Positions 17,276 to 24,705 of a stretch of 64,000 bases of DNA are shown in pieces; the stretch's first letter is position 1; each line of letters begins with the position of its first letter. Location: the NCBI GenBank assembly GCA_022013695.1, contig JAKLPS010000012.1, positions 1-64,000 of the forward strand, given 5' to 3'. This DNA comes from Weeksellaceae bacterium (GTDB taxonomy: Bacteria; Bacteroidota; Bacteroidia; Flavobacteriales; Weeksellaceae). Under the pieces are notes generated by a model that saw only the letters and a list, made by a program, of their open reading frames with translations, did no database searches and was not told the origin of the DNA. The translations under genes were made by a program, and so were the position numbers.

Positions 17276-18019
17276 ATGGGAAGAGCATTCGAATACAGAA
17301 AAGCTTCAAAAATGGCTAGATGGGACAAGATGGCCAAAACGTTTTCAAAGATTGGAAAAGATATTGCTTTGGCGGTCAAAGCTGGTGGTGCTGACCCTGA
17401 AGCCAATCCCGCCCTTAGAAGGTGTATTCAAAACGCAAAAGGTGCCAATATGCCTAAGGACAATGTAGAGAGAGCAATCAAAAAAGCAAGTGGAGCCGAT
17501 GCAGAGAATTATGAAGAAATAACTTACGAAGGTTACGGGCAAGGAGGCGTCGCGTTTTTTGTAGAGTGTACAACCAATAATCCCACCAGAACGGTTGCCA
17601 ACGTGAGAGCCATTTTCAATAAGTTTGACGGCAATCTTGGAAAGAATGGAGAATTAGCATTTATCTTTGATAGAAAAGGAATTTTCACTATCGAGAAAGC
17701 GCAGATCAAAACGGAATGGGATGATTTCGAAATGGAAATGATAGATGGAGGAGCAGAAGAGATCGATCAGGATGATACAGAGGTTCTCGTTACAACGGCA
17801 TTCGAGGATTTTGGAGCAATGTCACATAAACTAGATAACTTAAAAATCGAAGTGAAAAGTGCGGAACTTCAAAGGATCCCAAACAATACAAAAGAAATGA
17901 CAGAAGAACAGTTTAAAGCCAATATGAAGATGCTGGAACGTTTTGAAGAAGATGACGATGTTCAAAACGTTTTCCACAATATGGAATTCAAAGAGGAGCA
18001 GATAGAAACTCTCGAGTAA
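17276..18019 (+). CDS. yebC: YebC/PmpR family DNA-binding or translation-associated protein
   Basis: The 247-residue protein matches the YebC/PmpR family along its full length: MGRAFEYRKASKMARWDKMA at the N-terminus, then NPALRRCIQNAKGANMPKDN, then YEGYGQGGVAFFVECTTNNP in domain 2. Family members have been described as transcription regulators and more recently as factors that ease ribosome stalling at proline stretches. The ATG at 17276 is used, because the upstream extension is not part of the family and would cover the terminator and promoter. Confidence 0.94.
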   Translation: MGRAFEYRKASKMARWDKMAKTFSKIGKDIALAVKAGGADPEANPALRRCIQNAKGANMPKDNVERAIKKASGADAENYEEITYEGYGQGGVAFFVECTTNNPTRTVANVRAIFNKFDGNLGKNGELAFIFDRKGIFTIEKAQIKTEWDDFEMEMIDGGAEEIDQDDTEVLVTTAFEDFGAMSHKLDNLKIEVKSAELQRIPNNTKEMTEEQFKANMKMLERFEEDDDVQNVFHNMEFKEEQIETLE

Positions 18020-18038
18020 TAATTTCTGCCATAAAAAA

Positions 18039-18062
18039 ATCCTGAAACATAAGTCTCAGGAT
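18039..18062. terminator. bidirectional terminator between yebC and rpmA
   Basis: ATCCTGA at 18039-18045 pairs with TCAGGAT at 18056-18062, flanked by an A run on the left and ATTTTATT on the right. It can end transcripts from both yebC (plus) and rplU-rpmA (minus). Confidence 0.65.
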
Positions 18063-18100
18063 ATTTTATTCTTATAAAACGCTTTTAAAGTTAATTAAAA

Positions 18101-18358
18101 CTATGCATTTGGTTCAATAGATACAAATGATCTGTTGTTAGCTTTCTTTCTGAAAACAACCTTACCGTCAACAAGAGCGTGCAAAGTGTGATCTTTACCC
18201 ATCCCAACATTTTCGCCTGGGTGATGCTGAGTACCTCTCTGTCTGATGATGATGTTGCCCGCAATAGCGTCTTGTCCTCCGAAAATCTTCACACCCAATC
18301 TTTTGGAATGAGACTCTCTACCGTTTTTGGAACTACCAACTCCTTTCTTATGTGCCAT
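18101..18358 (-). CDS. rpmA: 50S ribosomal protein L27
   Basis: L27 reaches the peptidyl-transferase centre with its N-terminal tail. The 85-residue protein has the full family signature: [20 protein letters not shown], then LGVKIFGGQ and [20 protein letters not shown]. The tail begins directly with MAHKKG, so no N-terminal leader needing cleavage is present. It is the second gene of rplU-rpmA, 25 bases after rplU. Confidence 0.97.
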   Translation of the reverse strand: MAHKKGVGSSKNGRESHSKRLGVKIFGGQDAIAGNIIIRQRGTQHHPGENVGMGKDHTLHALVDGKVVFRKKANNRSFVSIEPNA

Positions 18359-18383
18359 TTTATTTAAACTTTGGGGTTAAAAA

Positions 18384-18779
18384 TTATTCAGCCGTTTCGC
18401 TGGTTTCTGTTACTTCAGCTTTAGCAGCTTTCTTAGGAACGGCTTTCTTAGCTTCTTTTTTCTCAGCTCCAAAACCAGTAATACCAGTTACAAGGATTTG
18501 AGTAAGAGATTGTCTATGACCATTTTTCTTGGCATAACCTTTTCTTCTCTTCTTTTTGAAGATGATGACTTTGTCAGCCTGAACGTGATCCAGAATTTCT
18601 ACATCCACGGTAATACCGCTTACAGCCGGGGCACCTACGGTGATTGCGCCGTTTATAGTAAGAAGAACTTTGTCAAAAGAAACCTTCGCTCCTTTGTCTC
18701 CTTTCAAACGGTTCACAAACAACTTTTGGTTTTGCTCAACTTTGTATTGAAGCCCTGCTATTTCTACAATTGCAAACAT
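18384..18779 (-). CDS. rplU: 50S ribosomal protein L21
   Basis: L21 binds 23S rRNA in the large subunit. The first 100 residues match the family (MFAIVEIAGLQYKVEQNQKL, with FKKKRRKGYAKKNGHRQ near residue 75). The 131-residue protein is about 28 residues longer than the usual L21. The extra C-terminus (EKKEAKKAVPKKAAKAEVTE) is Lys/Ala/Glu-rich and probably disordered, a lineage feature rather than a fusion. Confidence 0.96.
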   Translation of the reverse strand: MFAIVEIAGLQYKVEQNQKLFVNRLKGDKGAKVSFDKVLLTINGAITVGAPAVSGITVDVEILDHVQADKVIIFKKKRRKGYAKKNGHRQSLTQILVTGITGFGAEKKEAKKAVPKKAAKAEVTETSETAE

Positions 18780-18808
18780 TGTTTATAATTTTTATATTAT
18801 TCGAGGTG

Positions 18809-18840
18809 CAAAAGTACAGTTTTTCTTTCTAAAACACAAA
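18809..18840 (-). promoter_or_regulatory. rplU-rpmA promoter, full Bacteroidota consensus
   Basis: Read on the minus strand, TTTG at 18837-18840 is followed after exactly 20 bases by TACTTTTG at 18809-18816, a perfect -33/-7 pair. The leader to the rplU ATG is about 25 bases. This is the best promoter in the window. Confidence 0.75.
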
Positions 18841-18902
18841 CACTTATCACAAATTTTTAGATAATAATTATTTGACTATTTCGAATCTGAAAATTGGACA
18901 GA

Positions 18903-19110
18903 TTTTTCCGTCTTCCGCTCCCGCTTTTTTGTCATTGCGAACAACGCCAATCAGTATTTTGAACTTTTCTACAATCGGAAAGACAAAAAGAGCTTCGTTC
19001 ATCTGCGTGGTCAGCCGAAACTACTGCTGATAGGCGAACAAAAAGTTGATGCTGCGTAATGTCCGCCAGCCTTGCGGCAAACCGATGTTAGAGGTTCGGC
19101 TTTCTTTTCG
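18903..19110. repeat. composite repeat region at the left edge of the restriction insert
   Basis: The left part (18903-19005) is a second copy of the repeat at 1205-1285, with shared flanks CTTCCGCTCCCGC and AAAAAGAGCTTCGTTCA but an unrelated loop of about 45 bases. The right part (19040-19100), read on the minus strand, contains CTAACATCGGTTTGCCGC, which resembles the CTAACGGTTTGCGGC stretch at 20095-20112. So two element types meet here, 10-20 bases beyond the stop of the Mrr-like gene. Confidence 0.55.
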
Positions 19111-19120
19111 GTCGTTTATT

Positions 19121-20038
19121 TTACTCTTCTCCAAAGTAATCACTGTCTATTTTTTTGAGTTCATAAATTTGTTGTGTCGTACAACCAAGATTATAATCAA
19201 TCATAAGTTGTGCTAATTGTTCTCCGTCAATAAGTACAATTTTTGTTTCATTTTTTGGTGTGTACTCTAACGCTTCTTTTGTAAAATTTGATGTTGTGAT
19301 AAATATACCTTTTTTCGCACCTTGTCCAGCTAATGCTCCAACAAATTTATGAAGTTCAGGCCGCCCAACTACATTTCCAGGTTTCCAGCGTTTTGCCTGA
19401 ATATAAATAATGTCAAGTCCGAGTTTGTCTTCTTTAATTGTTCCGTCAATTCCTTCGTCTCCGCTTTTACCAATTGCTTTTCCAGCATCTTTGATTGAAC
19501 CGCCATAACCCATTTTTACCAACAGTTCGACTACAAGTCTTTCAAAAAATGTTGGAGAAAGTTCGACAACTTTATTGAGTAATTCAGATGCCAATGATCT
19601 TCTTATTCTTTGATATGCTTTGTCAAGATTTTCTTCTGGCGTTTGCTCATTTGTTTCAACAATAACAACTTCTTCTTCGCTGTCATTTTCGGCACGACTT
19701 GCATTTTGAAATTCAAGAAAAGCAGGAAATTGTCTTAAATATTTTGCGTCAATTCTAGTTGGGTTTTTCTCTAAAGTGTCAAGTCCAATTTGCGTAATTA
19801 CGAAAGTTGCACGTTTTGGAGAGTCGAGTAGTCCCGCTTTTTTTAAGTATGTTTTTGCCCAACCAACTCTGTTGTCAAAAATAGCTTGATTTCCGCTTGC
19901 CAAAAGTTCTTTTCTTTCTTCGTCTGTTACTTCAAATTCAACGGCAAGATTTTCGATTAAGTCTCTGTATTTATGTTCTTGTTTGTCAGAAACGATTTTT
20001 AGTAAAGGAAGCATTAAAGATTGGTAGTCTGGAATCAT
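19121..20038 (-). CDS. mrr: Mrr-family restriction endonuclease
   Basis: Mrr enzymes cut modified foreign DNA (type IV restriction). The 305-residue protein has an N-terminal winged-helix Mrr_N-like domain (about residues 5-100). The C-terminal catalytic domain (about 155-280) begins FERLVVELLVKMGYGG and carries the PD-(D/E)xK-type core GDEGIDGTI...IIYIQAKRW, with the conserved Asp and the QAK triad. No methyltransferase lies beside it, as expected for type IV. It sits in an insert flanked by palindromic repeats and was probably acquired horizontally. Confidence 0.88.
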   Translation of the reverse strand: MIPDYQSLMLPLLKIVSDKQEHKYRDLIENLAVEFEVTDEERKELLASGNQAIFDNRVGWAKTYLKKAGLLDSPKRATFVITQIGLDTLEKNPTRIDAKYLRQFPAFLEFQNASRAENDSEEEVVIVETNEQTPEENLDKAYQRIRRSLASELLNKVVELSPTFFERLVVELLVKMGYGGSIKDAGKAIGKSGDEGIDGTIKEDKLGLDIIYIQAKRWKPGNVVGRPELHKFVGALAGQGAKKGIFITTSNFTKEALEYTPKNETKIVLIDGEQLAQLMIDYNLGCTTQQIYELKKIDSDYFGEE

Positions 20039-20084
20039 CGTTTTTTTTTCTTGTTATCTGTTTGTTTTTTTCGGTGTCGTTGGT

Positions 20085-20228
20085 TAAGCTGACCGCTAAC
20101 GGTTTGCGGCTTTGCGATGGTGGGCAAATCGAAGCCGAAACTTTCAACTAAAATACAGATTTCTACCGAAGCACAAAACGCGCATTTTTGACGTTCCGCC
20201 CGCTATTGCCAAACCCTGTTGGTAGCAG
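20085..20228. repeat. long imperfect palindrome between the Mrr gene and the GIY-YIG gene
   Basis: The left arm (GCTAACGGTTTGCGGC...GATGGTGGGC, about 20095-20127) is complementary with bulges to the right arm (CGCCCGCTATTGCCAAACCCTG then TTGG, about 20198-20222). About 70 bases of A+T-richer sequence lie between them. The outer ends are CTAAC and GTTGG. The broken GIY-YIG gene ends 4-6 bases from the right arm. An imperfect palindrome of this length with AAC and GTT ends directly after a single gene recalls an integron attC site, but the GTTRRRY core is not a clean match. Confidence 0.55.
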
Positions 20229-20231
20229 TTT

Positions 20232-21255
20232 TTATTTGCGTTTGCCATTTATGTTCCAAATCAACTTGTCTGCGTATTTTCTGATAAGCCATTCTTCAAT
20301 TGAAGTCCGCATCTAAGCAGGATTGATTTGTATAAATGTCGCTCCTAAACATAGATTGTCCTCAATTGCAATTTTTATCTTTTCTAATTTTGAACCTGTT
20401 GCTTTGTTTTTTCTTGAAAAATGTGCAATCATCCTCTGCTTTGAAATTGTTTCAAAAACGTGTCCAACATAAAATGGATTTAGGTTGTCAAAAGAAGTAC
20501 CAACCCAAATGCAATAGACTACCGATTTCTTGTTTATATCGTCAAGGAATTTCTTGTTGTTTTTGTCGAAGTCGGTTACACAATCTTTGTTGTTGTAAAC
20601 TATGTTCCTAATTCTTTGTTTATCAAAAAGTTGACTTTCAACTTCGCTAAACATTTTTTCAAGTGTAAGTTTGTCAAATGATATGGTTGAAATCTTGCTT
20701 TCAACTGTTTGGTTGATATAGTTACTTATTTCTTCGCTTGTTCTAAAAATAATGGGTTCGCAAAAAGGTGATTTTTCCATTGTTTGAGGACTCAAACCTA
20801 TTACGTCGCATTCTAACTATTTTTCCCTTTGCCCAACTTTCTGGACAATAGCCATTCCAAATAGTTGGAATTGAAATTTCAGTTTCGCTTTCAAGTATTG
20901 ATAAAAATTGAGGATAATTTTCTTTCAAGTATTTTTTCTTGTTCTTGTCAACAAAAGGCTTCAATTCTGCCAATTCAACGTCAAACATTTCAGATAAACG
21001 ATTTAGAGTTTCATCGTGGCTTTTTGTAATGTCAAGATATACGGCATAATTGTCCATTATTTTTCCATATGCCATATTTAAGTCGTTAGGAATGCCTGTG
21101 TCGAATCTTATATCATCGATATTGTCATCAGTTTTGGGTTTGAAAAAATCTTGATTTTCTGAAACAATTTTTTCCGTAAGTCCCGCCATTTTAAGAGCTT
21201 CATTTTTGTCAAAACCGATATTGCAATAATCTTTAAATGTTGCAAGTTGGCTCAA
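20232..21255 (-). pseudogene. broken GIY-YIG domain gene (frameshift and premature stop)
   Basis: Three reading pieces on the minus strand belong together. The first, 21255-20743, gives 170 residues of unrecognised, mostly helical sequence. Near 20812-20803 the sense shifts frame: the first frame turns to MRRNRFESSN, while the other reads ECDVIGLSPQTMEKSPF and continues into a GIY-YIG-like nuclease domain (VVYCIWVG...NPFYVGHV...QRMIAHF). A TAG at 20313-20315 interrupts this frame, and it resumes MRTSIEEWLIRKYADKLIW to a TAA at 20232. TGG to TAG would explain the stop. Intact, the protein would have about 340 residues. The role is unknown; a restriction or repair nuclease is possible. Confidence 0.7.
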
Positions 21256-21651
21256 TAAGTCCGCACTTTTGTTGTTTAAATGTCCTTGTGGTCAAAGTCT
21301 GATAAGTTTTCTTTCGTTTGTAAATGTGTTAGAAGAGTGTGTCAGTAAAATTGCTACCAACGCTCAAATATACGCAACTTTTATAAATTACAAAATTTTA
21401 TATAAGTACCAATTGGTTAATTACCAAATGCTTACATTTGTCTGTGCAAAATATGCAACCGGTTTGGGACATTTCCCGTGCTACCGTACGAATCCTTTCT
21501 TGTGGTCTAATTATTACAAATCAAACATTCTAAAAAACTCGCCCCTGCTACCAGATTCGTACGGCAGCGGGGGGCTACTATTAGGAGATTTGTTTTCATT
21601 ATGAGAAGCGTATTAAGTTACTACCCAATTGCATAAAATACTCTTCTAAAA
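21256..21651. other. non-coding edge of the insert with inverted repeats
   Basis: No gene is seen in these 396 bases. TTGCTACCAAC at 21349-21359 matches the outer end of the palindrome at 20218-20228 (CTGCTACCAAC on the minus strand). CCGTACGAATC at 21484-21494 is the perfect complement of GATTCGTACGG at 21554-21564, and both arms lie beside a TGCTACC word. The sequence looks like stacked remains of mobile or cassette-type elements. Confidence 0.5.
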
Positions 21652-21679
21652 AAAATCCTGAAACTAATTTCAGGATTTT
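21652..21679. terminator. terminator of the prolyl oligopeptidase gene
   Basis: AAAATCCTGAAA at 21652-21663 is the perfect complement of TTTCAGGATTTT at 21668-21679 with a 4-base loop. It is 15 bases past the peptidase stop codon on the minus strand. Confidence 0.7.
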
Positions 21680-21693
21680 ATCATTAATATGAT

Positions 21694-23805
21694 TTATTTT
21701 TTTAAAGATTTAATTCCCATTTCAAACAATGCAAAACTCAACAGATCTGCATTTTCACCAATCACTTGTTGCGTAGAACGGCCAGCTCCGTGACCGGCGT
21801 TTTTCTCGATTCTTAGTAAAATTGGATTGTTACAGCTTTGTTTCTCCTGCAACTCTGCCCCGAATTTCAATGAATGTGCCGGCACTACTCTATCATCGTG
21901 ATCGCTTGTGATAATCATCGTTGATGGATAGCAAATTCCTGCTTTTACATTGTGAACCGGCGAATATGATTTCAGATATTCAAACATTTCTTTGCTGTCC
22001 TCAGCTGTTCCATAATCGTAAGACCAGCCTGCTCCGGCCGTGAATTTGTTGTACCTCAGCATATCCAAAACGCCTACGCCAGGAAAAGCTACTCTTGCCA
22101 GATCCGGTCTCATCGTCATCGTTGCACCAACCAGAAGCCCACCGTTTGAACGCCCGGAAAGAGCCATGAATTCCTTAGAAGTATAGCCTTTCGCCTGTAG
22201 ATATTCTCCAGCCGCAATAAAGTCTTCAAACACATTTTTCTTCAGCTGTTTCGTTCCTGCATCGTGCCATTTTTTACCATATTCGCCTCCGCCTCGGATA
22301 TTTGGGACAGCATAGACTCCGCCATTTTCCATCCAGATCGCATTAATCACAGAAAATGCAGGCTTCAAACTAATATTAAAACCGCCGTAAGAATAAAGAA
22401 TTGTAGGATTTTTCCCGTCCAGCTTTGTTCCTTTTTTATAATTGATCATCATCGGAATCTTTGTTCCGTCTTTTGAAGTGTAAAAGACCTGGTCGGAAAC
22501 GTAATCTTCGGGATTGAATTTCACATCCGGTTTCTGGTAAACTTCCGATTTTCCTGAATCTACATTGTATTTATAGGTCGTTCCCGGCGTGACATAATTG
22601 GTGAAAGAATAGTAAATATCCTTCTCTTTTTCTTTTCCTCCAAATCCTGAGATATTTCCTTTTCCAGGCAATGTAATTTCTCTGACGAGTTTTCCGGTTT
22701 TATCAAATTGTTTGACGATATCAATAGCATCTTTCATATAAGTAGCAAAGAAATAGCCCCCACCTACGGTTATTCCCAATACATTTTCGGTTTCCGGGAT
22801 CACATCTTTCCAGTTTTCCGGGCTTGGGTTTTTGATGCTGACTTTTACCAATCGCATATTCGGTGCATCTTTGTCTGTGAAGATGAAAAGATCATCACCT
22901 TGCGTATCCACAATATCAGCATTAATATCAAAACCCTGGTTGATCTGGATAAAATCGCCACCGTTTTTTAGATCTTTGATGTACAATTCGTTTCCGTTGG
23001 TTGCGTTGGCTCCGGAAATGATCAGGAATCTCTGATCTTCTGAAACACCAGCAGAAAGATATCTTCTATGTGTTTTTTCGCCTCCGAAAATCAGTTTGTC
23101 TTCAGATTGTTTTGTCCCTAATTTGTGAAAGTAAACTTTGTGCTGATCCGTCATTCCGGAAAGTACCGTTCCTTCTTTTGGCTTGTCATAGCTGGAATAA
23201 TAAAAGCCTTCATCCCCTTGCCAGGAGATTCCACTGAATTTCACATCAATCAAAGTATAATCGATTTGTTTCTTCGAAATGGCATTAATAATAATGATCT
23301 TATTCCAGTCGCTTCCGCCCTCGGAGATCGAATAAGCCGCGAGATTTCCCTTTTTGTTGAATGAAAGATTGGAAAGTGAGGTTGTTCCTTTATCAGAAAA
23401 TTTATTTGGATCCAGGAAAACTTCGATATTCTTGGTTTTAAGTCCGGTTCTGTAGATCACAGATTGTGCCTGTAATCCGTTGTTTTTGTAGAAATAAGTA
23501 TAATCACCTTCTTTGAACGGCGCCGATATTTTTTCGTAATTCCAGATCGTTCTCAGCTGATCCTTGATCTGATCGCGGTAAGGAATTTTCGAAAGATAAT
23601 TCTGGCTGTAAGCAACCTCTTCATCCACCCATTTTTTAGTCGGTTCAGAATCCTTTTCCAGATCGCGGTAAGGATCGGCAACCTGAGTTCCAAAATAATT
23701 GTCTGTCTGAGTGCCTTTCTGTGCTTTGGGATAAGTCATTTTTTGAGAATAAATAGTCGCTGAAAAGAGGACTCCAGCTGTTATTAATATCGGTTTAATA
23801 TTCAT
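21694..23805 (-). CDS. prolyl oligopeptidase family serine peptidase (S9A)
   Basis: This enzyme cleaves short peptides after proline, probably in the periplasm. The 703-residue product has a signal peptide (MNIKPILITAGVLFSATIYS, then Q), a seven-bladed propeller region (about 75-430) and a C-terminal alpha/beta-hydrolase domain. The catalytic Ser is in GRSNGG (S553), the Asp in SDHDDRV and the His in GHGAGR. The ORF reaches 23847, but the -7 promoter box lies at 23821-23828, so the ATG at 23805 is the start. Confidence 0.94.
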   Translation of the reverse strand: MNIKPILITAGVLFSATIYSQKMTYPKAQKGTQTDNYFGTQVADPYRDLEKDSEPTKKWVDEEVAYSQNYLSKIPYRDQIKDQLRTIWNYEKISAPFKEGDYTYFYKNNGLQAQSVIYRTGLKTKNIEVFLDPNKFSDKGTTSLSNLSFNKKGNLAAYSISEGGSDWNKIIIINAISKKQIDYTLIDVKFSGISWQGDEGFYYSSYDKPKEGTVLSGMTDQHKVYFHKLGTKQSEDKLIFGGEKTHRRYLSAGVSEDQRFLIISGANATNGNELYIKDLKNGGDFIQINQGFDINADIVDTQGDDLFIFTDKDAPNMRLVKVSIKNPSPENWKDVIPETENVLGITVGGGYFFATYMKDAIDIVKQFDKTGKLVREITLPGKGNISGFGGKEKEKDIYYSFTNYVTPGTTYKYNVDSGKSEVYQKPDVKFNPEDYVSDQVFYTSKDGTKIPMMINYKKGTKLDGKNPTILYSYGGFNISLKPAFSVINAIWMENGGVYAVPNIRGGGEYGKKWHDAGTKQLKKNVFEDFIAAGEYLQAKGYTSKEFMALSGRSNGGLLVGATMTMRPDLARVAFPGVGVLDMLRYNKFTAGAGWSYDYGTAEDSKEMFEYLKSYSPVHNVKAGICYPSTMIITSDHDDRVVPAHSLKFGAELQEKQSCNNPILLRIEKNAGHGAGRSTQQVIGENADLLSFALFEMGIKSLKK

Positions 23806-23820
23806 TGATAAAGGTTTTCT

Positions 23821-23828
23821 CAAAAATA
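23821..23828 (-). promoter_or_regulatory. putative -7 element of the prolyl oligopeptidase gene
   Basis: On the minus strand this is TATTTTTG, an exact TAnnTTTG match 15 bases upstream of the ATG. The -33 spacing to the nearest TTTG is too short (16). Confidence 0.45.
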
Positions 23829-23928
23829 CAAAAAATAAAAATCCCAAAAGCTGAAAGCTTTTTTGGTTTCAAATAGAACTTCCCTACCCGTTGGCGAAGG
23901 AATTTTATGAAATATGAATGTTTGTGTT

Positions 23929-24570
23929 TTATTTCTGGCTGATAAAATATTCTGCTTCAGACTTCCCCCAATTCGGATCAAGCGCCGTTTTTGGTTTGTA
24001 AACTGCAAACTGTTCCAAAGATCTATTGAAAAGTTCTATTCCTTTACTTTTGCTGCCGCCGTATTGTTCCGGTGTAAAGTAAGCATCTTCTGCTAAAAGA
24101 ACCGTGATTCTGGGATTTTCTGGATCTAATTTTTTCGCTTTTGCCAAGGCACTTTGCGCAATTGGAGATTCCGACATATACCGCCCCATTGGATCTACCA
24201 TCATCCGGAAACTACTCGTCATTTTTTTTAGGATAAAGATCTCTGCATTATTGGGGCTCAGCGCCTCCGCTTTCGCAATGTACTTCTCCGCCTGCTCTGC
24301 AACAGGATCCAGCTCTGCCGTTTTACCAGACTGCATTAGTAGCCGTGCCTTCTGAATCGTCGCAAAAGCGGCATAATAATACGGCAGCCACTCGGCGGGC
24401 TCCTTAGTTCCGATCCGATCAAAATCATTGGCAAGCGCCGTGAATTCTTCTGGTGATTTGTGATCCTGAATCTTTGCAATTTTTTCTGTCATCACTTTCT
24501 CATAGGCGGTTTGCGCAAAGGCAGAAAAGCTCAATAATGTAAGGCTGCTGCTTAAGATTAATTTTTTCAT
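23929..24570 (-). CDS. exported TPR-like protein
   Basis: The 213-residue product has a signal peptide (MKKLILSSSLTLLSFSAFA, then Q). The mature part is made of helical hairpins with TPR-like spacing (AEKYIAKAEALSPNNAEIFI and QSALAKAKKLDPENPRITVL), so it probably acts as a periplasmic protein-binding scaffold. The ORF is open to 24702, but the -7 box at 24607-24614 and the signal peptide fix the start at 24570. It follows the TonB-dependent receptor gene by 135 bases on the same strand and may work with it. Confidence 0.85.
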   Translation of the reverse strand: MKKLILSSSLTLLSFSAFAQTAYEKVMTEKIAKIQDHKSPEEFTALANDFDRIGTKEPAEWLPYYYAAFATIQKARLLMQSGKTAELDPVAEQAEKYIAKAEALSPNNAEIFILKKMTSSFRMMVDPMGRYMSESPIAQSALAKAKKLDPENPRITVLLAEDAYFTPEQYGGSKSKGIELFNRSLEQFAVYKPKTALDPNWGKSEAEYFISQK

Positions 24571-24606
24571 AGGTGAATATTTTAGGGTTTGTTTTAATTT
24601 ATAATT

Positions 24607-24614
24607 CAAAGATA
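24607..24614 (-). promoter_or_regulatory. putative -7 element of the TPR-like gene
   Basis: On the minus strand this reads TATCTTTG, an exact -7 consensus match, 36 bases upstream of the ATG. A TTTT lies 19-20 bases further upstream in place of the -33 TTTG. Confidence 0.45.
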
Positions 24615-24705
24615 TAAGCTCTTTTGGTTGAATAAAACTTTTTTCTGCTGAAACGTCGATTTGGCCAACCGAACTGTTAAACTTTACAAGGATCTTCTGC
24701 AATCA

